From assembly GCA_022376925.1 (NCBI GenBank), contig JAIOJX010000002.1, positions 131,884,831 to 131,948,830 of the forward strand: DNA of 64,000 bases. The letters are read 5' to 3'. Source of the stretch: Tragulus kanchil (lineage: Eukaryota; Chordata; Mammalia; Artiodactyla; Tragulidae). The stretch's first letter is position 1; each line of letters starts with the position of its first letter. Shown piece by piece: positions 52,501-61,500 of this stretch. The notes below the pieces were generated by a model, which saw nothing but the letters and a program-made list of their open reading frames with translations, did no database searches and was not told the origin of the DNA. A program made the position numbers and the translations under genes.

Positions 52501-55500
52501 GCTGGTGCTCTGTGACAACAGAGGCCACTGCGATGGGAGGCCCACACGGGCCAAAGAACAAAGATGGATGAATATAGATAAATGAAAGACCAACAGAAGT
52601 GGCCCACCTGCCCCCCTCCCTCCCCCAACCCCCCCCAAAAAAGGAGTATAGGGTTCTGTGTTACTCTTTCCATATCTCTCATGTACTCTTCCCTCTCCCC
52701 ATCGTCCATAAGTCTGTTCTCTATGACTGTTTTTCCATCGATGCTCTGCGTGTGTATTTATCAGCATAAACTTACTGGATTCCATATATATATGTGTGTG
52801 TTAGTATACTGTATCTGTCCATCTCTTTTTGACTTACTTCCCTGTGCATAATAGGTTCTAAATTCATCCCTCTCATTAGGACTGAATCTTCTGCATTTCT
52901 TTTAGCGGCTGAGAAATATTCCATTGTATATATGTACGAGAGCTTTTTTATCCATTCATTCATTGATGGACATCTACGTTGTTTCCATGATCTAGCTATT
53001 GTGTAGAGTGCTGCAATGAACATTGGGGTCCAGATGTCTCTTTCAATTTTGATTGCATCAGGGTATAAGCCTAATAGTGGGATTGCTGGGTCAGATAATG
53101 CTTCTATTCTTAACTTTGTGAGGAATCTCCATCCTGTCTTCCATAGTGGTTGACAGGAGAGTTCTTAACCACTAGACCACAAAGGAAGTGCTAGTACATG
53201 TTTTAGTGGGATGTTTGTACTGCCTGGATACCCATGGTCTTGACACATCATTCCCAGAAGCCAAGTGGGGAACACCCTCTTCCTCGACAGGCCCCTCAGT
53301 CAGCCATGCTCTGTGCGGTGACTGACTGTGTGTGGCCCATGAGCTTGCAGAAACAGCTCAGCAGAGCTATGCGGATCTATGAGAGACGAATCGAGTGGCT
53401 CTCCTTGGCCAGCAGAAGAATCTGGGGCACCGTCTGTGAAAAAAGGTACCTTCCCCCAGTAGAGCTCTTGTCCTTCAGGGTGTTGTGTGGGACACAGCAC
53501 TCAATCAGCTTACGAAGTCCCCGTTGGTACCATCAGAAGCCATCATTTAGATTAAGGGTCAGTAATTGCTCAGCAGAACCCCCAACAGGAGACATCACCA
53601 CCATCAACCATAACCTCAAGAATAGCATCACTATGTCACTCAGGCGTCTGTCTGTTAAAAGCAAAAGAAACCAAGTGCAAACTGACTGAATAAATCAGGA
53701 TGTCTGGTTAAGGTCTGGCAAATTCAAGTAGATCTGGTAGCTCTGTTCAGGTATGTCTCAATCCAGAGGTTCATACATTATCAGGAATCTCACTCTGTTC
53801 CCAGCTCTATTTTCCTCTAAGCAGCATAAACTTACTGGATTCCATATATATATGTGTGTGTTAGTATACTGTATCTGTCCATCTCTTTTTGACTTACTTC
53901 CCTGTGCATAATAGGTTCTAAATTCATCCCTCTCATTAGGACTGAATCTTCTGCATTTCTTTTAGCGGCTGAGAAATATTCCATTGTATATATGTACGAG
54001 AGCTTTTTTATCCATTCATTCATTGATGGACATCTACGTTGTTTCCATGATCTAGCTATTGTGTAGAGTGCTGCAATGAACATTGGGGTCCAGATGTCTC
54101 TTTCAATTTTGATTGCATCAGGGTATAAGCCTAATAGTGGGATTGCTGGGTCAGATAATGCTTCTATTCTTAACTTTGTGAGGAATCTCCATCCTGTCTT
54201 CCATAGTGGTTGACAGGAGAGTTCTTAACCACTAGACCACAAAGGAAGTGCTAGTACATGTTTTAGTGGGATGTTTGTACTGCCTGGATACCCATGGTCT
54301 TGACACATCATTCCCAGAAGCCAAGTGGGGAACACCCTCTTCCTCGACAGGCCCCTCAGTCAGCCATGCTCTGTGCGGTGACTGACTGTGTGTGGCCCAT
54401 GAGCTTGCAGAAACAGCTCAGCAGAGCTATGCGGATCTATGAGAGACGAATCGAGTGGCTCTCCTTGGCCAGCAGAAGAATCTGGGGCACCGTCTGTGAA
54501 AAAAGGTACCTTCCCCCAGTAGAGCTCTTGTCCTTCAGGGTGTTGTGTGGGACACAGCACTCAATCAGCTTACGAAGTCCCCGTTGGTACCATCAGAAGC
54601 CATCATTTAGATTAAGGGTCAGTAATTGCTCAGCAGAACCCCCAACAGGAGACATCACCACCATCAACCATAACCTCAAGAATAGCATCACTATGTCACT
54701 CAGGCGTCTGTCTGTTAAAAAGCAAAAGAAACCAAGTGCAAACTGACTGAATAAATCAGGATGTCTGGTTAAGGTCTGGCAAATTCCAAGTAGATCTGGT
54801 AGCTCTGTTCAGGTATGTCTCAATCCAGAGGTTCATACATTATCAGGAATCTCACTCTGTTCCCAGCTCTATTTTCCTCTCAGCCAGCTTTGTTTTCAGG
54901 CATGCTTTCCCTCCAGGTAGGTGACTCCCAACTTACTTCTTCCCAGAAGTTTAGCACTCCAGGGCTTAGGGCATGGGCTCATCCAAGAGCTATTCACTGG
55001 GGCCAAGAGGACTTGATGTTCTGATTGCCTGGGGCTGGATGTCCACTCTTATAGCTTGGGCTGGGTTCAGCTCTACTCAACTCAAGTGGAATATTAGAGA
55101 CAGAGATATTCCCTCAACCAGAATAAAAGATCAAGATACTGTTGTGAGAAGAGGTAGTGGATGCTGAGTAGGAAGAAACAATAGGTATCCATTATATCAT
55201 ATATCATTATCGTTCCATCCCTTAACCACTTACCATGTATTATAAGTTGTAATACTATTCATCTGTTATATTATTTAATTCTCCAAGCAACCCTGTGAGA
55301 AGCCATATTATAAACAGTTTATAGTTAAGTATGCCAAGGAACAGGATTCCCAAGTGGTACAGTAGTAAAGAATCCACCTGCTAATGCATGAGATGCAAGA
55401 GACTCGGGTTCGATCCCCGGGTCAGGAAGATCCCCTGATGTAGGAAATGGCAACGCACTCCAGTATTCTTGCCTGGAAAATTCCTTGGACAGAGGAGCCT

Positions 55501-58500
55501 GGCAGGCTACCATCCATGGTGTCGCAAAGAGTCAGGCATTAATGAGCACACACAGGTCCACATGGCAAGGATCAGAGAGCTATTGTGACTTGCCTAAGGC
55601 CACACAGAAAGTGGGACTTGAACCAAGGTCTTCTGATTCTACATCCAGTGAATTTTCTTTTGTTATTCATAGCTGTCTCAAAATGAGAATGAAGGGAGGA
55701 GATGGGGCTGTAAGATATAAGTAGAAGGCTGAATAGTGCTAGAGATCTTAAAAGAGAGAGAAAATAAAAGGATACCTTTCCCCAGTTACGCCTAATCCCC
55801 CATCTAACTTGTTTAGCTTGTTTGCTTTCCCTTCAGAGACCCCAACCTATTATAATATTGAATGCTGGTGATTTAAAGCAAGGAAATGTATGAAGTCATT
55901 ATATGCAATCCCGCCCTTAAACTCTGTCCACCACAAGGTTTTATTCCATGATAGACCCTCCCGCAGAGAGGGCTCCAGGACCCTCTCAGGCTACTGTGCT
56001 GGAAGCCTGCCCATGTTGACCTCAAAGCAAAAGAACATTTGGCCAGCTGTGCCTCTGGCATGCGGAACTCCCCTGGAAAAACTGTTAAAGAGTAAAATGG
56101 AACAGAACAACATTATCTGAGTGATTCGGTTCTCCTCTGAAAGCTTGTGTTTCTTTCTAGGGTGGTTATACTGCTCGATATCTCCGTGGCCAGTTCCATG
56201 TACATTATTCATATCCAGCACGCCCTGCGGCTCCTCCTGGAGGAACAGCTGGCCAACAAGGACTGCTTCAACATCATCGCGTACGTTCCCGCTTCCAGTG
56301 GTGGGGAGGGCGAGGGCACTGGGATGCCATCGCTGGGCTGAGACTTCCATCAGGACCACACATGTATGAGCTCCCAGCATCCTAAGAGGGCTGTCGGTTT
56401 ATCTGATGTGATTGATCTTGCTTGGGCACTGAATAATTAAATGCTTGCAGGACAGTCCCACGGGGGTGAAGGTGATAAGCAGCCCCAAAACACACCTTGA
56501 TCAGCCAGGATAAAGTAACTCAGCCCATTGCCCCATTTGGCTACCACGCTGATAAACACAAAAGAGAAGAAGAAGGGCCCCCAGATGTGGCTCTCGGCTC
56601 AGTTCTAGCAAGCTACAGTCGTTCAGACATTCAAAATTCCATTTATAAACTTTAATTGTACATAGACATATCAGAGTAATTATTATCTATATGGTTATAT
56701 GTTTATAGATTATATAGAGTGATATACAATCAAATTGCACCATTATATGTGAAACTACATGATTTCATTATAGATAAAGCTATGTATTTAAGAGATATCT
56801 ACGTATGTGTGCATGCTGCATGCTAAGTCACTTCAGTCATGGCTGACTCTTTGTGACCCCATGGACTGCAGCCCACCAGGCTCCTCTGTCCATGGGATTC
56901 TCCAGGCAAGAATACTGGAGTGGGTTGCCATGCCCTCCTCCAGGGGATCTTCCTGACCCAGGGATTTAACTCACGTCTCTTACGTCTCCTGCATTGGCAG
57001 CTGGATTCTTTATCACAAGTGCCACTTGGGAAGCCCTTATATAAGCACATACATTATAAATTAAGACTATACAGCTACCTATTTAAATTACATATTTTAT
57101 ACACAGTTTAGTCACTAAGTTGTGTCAGACTCCTGCAACCCCATGGACTGTAGCCCACCAGGCTCCTTTATCCACAGGATTTCCTAGGTAAGAACACTGG
57201 GGTAGATTGATATTTCCTTCTCCAGGGGATCTTCCTGACCCAAGAATTGAAACCAGGTCTCCTGCATTATAGGCATATTCTTTACTAACTGAGTTACTAG
57301 GGAAGCTCTACTTTATACATAATTATATCTATATCTATCTATATATAGATATGCTTAGAGAAGCATTTTGGACAATATTTTCATCCATCCATCCATCCAT
57401 TCATTCATTTAACAAACTTTTATTGGAAGCCTGCCAGGTACTGTAGGTATGCTATACATTAGGGATATAGAAATTGAAACACCCAGTACCTCTCCTCAAG
57501 GAACTTATGGCCTTGGGGGAGGCAGGAATGTTAAAATCTAAGTGCTATTAAATGTGTGCTGAAGAAATAAGCAGAAGGCAGGATATGAGACTGTGAGGCG
57601 TCAAAGGCAGGGTCATTCCATTCACCTGGGAAGAGTAAGGTCAGGAAATCTTATCTGAGTCTTGACAGGTGAGTAGATGTTTGCCTAGCACATGGGGAGA
57701 TGGGAAAGGGGCCTTCCAGGTCCAGGGAGCCGCGCGAGTGAGCACAGAGGTGGGAGGTACTGCAGAGCCTTAGGGGATCAGCAGCGTGCATAGTTCCGTG
57801 TGAATAAGGGGCGAGAGGGGAGAGTTGGAGAACCCCAAAACGGAATGAAACACCAGATGATAGAGGCTTTATACAGGAGTTTTTATAGTATAGGACATAA
57901 GGACATTGAAGGATTTTAAGCGAGATAAAAGTCTTAAGACACTTGAGTTACAGGGCAAAAGACAAACAGAAGGGATGCGATACTGGAGGGGAGACCAGTT
58001 AGACTCCTTCAGGGGTAGAGGGGGCCTGAGCCAAGGCAGTGGGCATGAAAGACAGGGAGGCCTGTGAGGGGTGCAGGGAGTCAGCATCTATAGAATGTTG
58101 TCACTGCTTAGTGCCGCAGGCCATGAGAATCAAATCATGCTGAGGCCAGAAAGAAAGGCCTGTTAGAAAAGCAAGGCCATAAAGAAGGGCCTGGTAGAAA
58201 AACAGGAGCACTTGTTTGCAGAGCCTAAAAGCTCTGAACCATAACCAGAGACTTAGGGTAGCCATCTCAGCGTAGGGCATGGGATCTGGAACTTCTCAGC
58301 AGGGACTTAGGAACGCCGGGTCACGTGTAAACCAGAACGCACCTGCTGTGTGTTCCATTGACCTCCCTCCTGAGATATGGCCTCCCCCGAGATACTAGGC
58401 ATGGGTGTAAAGATACTTGATTAGGTTGTTTTGATTGTATCTATCTTGTATGTGCACAGCTGCAGCTTTTCTGTAATCAATCACCAACTTCCCGATTCCC

Positions 58501-61500
58501 TACATTCTTTCTAAATCTCAATAAAAAGGACTTGAGAATTAGGGAAATTGCCTTCAGTCCTAGAGACTGCTGGCCCTTTGTCCCATGTTTTGCAGAAGCT
58601 AATGTGTCTATGTCTTTAATTTCGATCATCCGTGCTGAGATCCATGGCAGTTAGCTGTAGGGGATGAGGGAATGGTGAGGAGAAGGAGTGCCGGGTGGTG
58701 AAGAGTTTGGAAGGTAAACCTATGGAGTTTGAGATCCTCAAGAGTTTGGAGCTTCTGGTAGGAACTCTAGCCATCAGCGTTTTGGTTGAAAACATGGGAG
58801 GGCATGTACTGTACCCATGGAAAGGTGACGAGAGGAGACGCCAACCAAGGACAGAACTCAGAAGGAACTGCCCTGTGGACAGTAGACAGAGAAGGGAAAC
58901 CACCTAAGACACAAGAGAAGGGCAGGCAGAGAGGCAGGAGGAAAGCCAAGGGAGAAAGGTGGTTTCTTTCCCAAGGGGAGGAAGGGTCTTGGAAAGAAAC
59001 AGAGTTAAAGCCTGCAGGAGCAGAGGAGAAAGGGGTAGAAAGAGGAATTCACTGAATCTGGCAGTAGAGCTCACTGGTGGGACAACAATGAGACATAATG
59101 CTTTTGCAATTCAGTTCAGCAAACATTTAGAAGATTGATAGTACCCAGGGCTGATGGTAATTTAGTGAAAGGGGCACTCTTGGAAAGGATTGGTGGAAGT
59201 GTAATTTAGTATAACCCTTGTGTTACATTTTTTAAAAAAGAAGTACAGTTGATTTGGGCTTCCCAGGTGGTTCAGTGGTAAAGAATTTGCCTGCCAATGC
59301 AGGAGGCGCAGAGATGTGGATTTGATCCCAGGGTCAGGAGGATCCCCTAAAGGAGGACAGGGCAACCCACTCCAATATTCTTGCCAGGGAAATCCCATGG
59401 ATGGAGGAGCTGGGTGGGCTACAATACATGGGGTTGCAAAGAGTCAGAAAGAATTGAACATGCATGCACATAGTTGATTTACAACACAATGTTAGTTTCA
59501 GGTGTACCTACCCACTCCAGTATTCTTGCCTGGAGAATTCCACGGACAGAGGAGCCTGACAGGCTATAGTTCATGGGTCACATAGAGTTGAACACGATGG
59601 AGTGACTTTCAGTTGAGAAAAGAAACCAGAATTCGGCCCCCTTAAAGTCCTGGGGAGCCCAGTGACTGGGACACGTATCTCCCCACTAAGAACAAGCCCT
59701 CTTTCCCTCCCTCCAAGGTTTGGAAGTACCATCGAAAGCTGGAGGCCTGAGATGGTCGCTGCGAGCCACGGCAACTTACAAAGCGCCTGGCGGTAGGTGA
59801 CCTGCTGGGTCTGACAGCAGTCTCCCCAGTGCTACTTCCTCTGGCCCCTCTCTCCCCAGGAAGGAAACCACTTTTTAAAGGGAGGGCATGTACTGTACCC
59901 ATGGAAAGGTGACAGAGGAGACGCCAACCAAGGACAGAACTCAGAAGGAACTGCCCTGTGGACAGTAGACAGAGAAGGGAAACCACCTAAGACACAAGAG
60001 AAGGGCAGGCAGAGAGGCAGGAGGAAAGCCAAGGGAGAAAGGTGGTTTCTTTCCCAAGGGGAGGAAGGGTCTTGGAAAGAAACAGAGTTAAAGCCTGCAG
60101 GAGCAGAGGAGAAAGGGGTAGAAAGAGGAATTCACTGAATCTGGCAGTAGAGCTCACTGGTGGGACAACAATGAGACATAATGCTTTTGCAATTCAGTTC
60201 AGCAAACATTTAGAAGATTGATAGTACCCAGGGCTGATGGTAATTTAGTGAAAGGGGCACTCTTGGAAAGGATTGGTGGAAGTGTAATTTAGTATAACCC
60301 TTGTGTTACATTTTTAAAAAATGAAGTACAGTTGATTTGGGCTTCCCAGGTGGTTCAGTGGTAAAGAATTTGCCTGCCAATGCAGGAGGCGCAGAGATGT
60401 GGATTTGATCCCAGGGTCAGGAGGATCCCCTAAAGGAGGACAGGGCAACCCACTCCAATATTCTTGCCAGGGAAATCCCATGGATGGAGGAGCTGGGTGG
60501 GCTACAATACATGGGGTTGCAAAGAGTCAGAAAGAATTGAACATGCATGCACATAGTTGATTTACAACACAATGTTAGTTTCAGGTGTACCTACCCACTC
60601 CAGTATTCTTGCCTGGAGAATTCCACGGACAGAGGAGCCTGACAGGCTATAGTTCATGGGTCACATAGAGTTGAACACGATGGAGTGACTTTCAGTTGAG
60701 AAAAGAAACCAGAATTCGGCCCCCTTAAAGTCCTGGGGAGCCCAGTGACTGGGACACGTATCTCCCCACTAAGAACAAGCCCTCTTTCCCTCCCTCCAAG
60801 GTTTGGAAGTACCATCGAAAGCTGGAGGCCTGAGATGGTCGCTGCGAGCCACGGCAACTTACAAAGCGCCTGGCGGTAGGTGACCTGCTGGGTCTGACAG
60901 CAGTCTCCCCAGTGCTACTTCCTCTGGCCCCCTCTCTCCCCCAGGAAGTAGCTCTCTCTAGACTCTTTGCCCTCTGACAGACGGCACAGGCATGAAACAA
61001 CCGCCTTCCGTGCCCTGCCCTCCCCGCTGGGGCCTGGCAGCCAGCCTCCCTCAGCATGGCCCTCCCTGCCTCCCAGGTGGGTCCTGGGCCTGCAGTGTCA
61101 GGGCAGCAGGAACGTCCTCAGCGCCCTGCGGAAGGCCGTGGAAGTGGACTTCAAGGACAAAGAAAAACAGCAGTCGCAGGGCATCTACCTCTTCACAGGG
61201 GGCATCCCCGACCAGGACATGGTGGGTAGGCCTTGTCTGGGCATCCCTTATCCTTCCCGACCCCACAGTTTCCCCTGGGTGGCCACCTAGCAACTGGTTA
61301 CTCCAGCATGATTTTCCCACCTAGACATTATTATTATTTTTTTTTAAAGATTTATTTATTTATTTTGGGCAGGGGTTGGGTTGGGGAGGGAGGGAAGCGG
61401 GTGGGCCACTTCTATTGGTCTTTCATTTCTCTATTTTGATCCGTCTTTGTTCTTTGGCTCCTGTGGGCCTCCCATTGCGGTGGCGTCTGTTGTTGTAGAG

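Larger units (their letters stand above)
51873..53192 (-). mobile_element. CHR-like SINE split by an L1 insertion
   Basis: The left part, 51873-52125, ends in CGCATTGGCAGGAGA. The head, GTTCTTAACCACTAGACCAC then AAAGGAAGT, resumes at 53161. The L1 in between is bounded by CAGGAGA. Confidence 0.8.
52762..54880 (+). repeat. Tandem direct duplication 17 (1060 bp), carries E15 and part of an L1
   Basis: Copies 52762-53817 and 53822-54880. Differences are an A (AAAAGC/AAAAAGC) and a C in ATTC(C)AAG near the end. Confidence 0.93.
58796..60946 (+). repeat. Tandem direct duplication 18 (about 1084 bp), carries E17
   Basis: Copies 58796-59860 and 59880-60946. Differences include GTGACGAG versus GTGACAG at the start and C-run length changes at the end. 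Confidence 0.93.

Noticed and set aside
52772..53023. Minus-strand frame similar to reverse transcriptase proteins
   Set aside because: It is only the C-terminal tip of L1 ORF2 in a 5'-truncated copy; not a gene.
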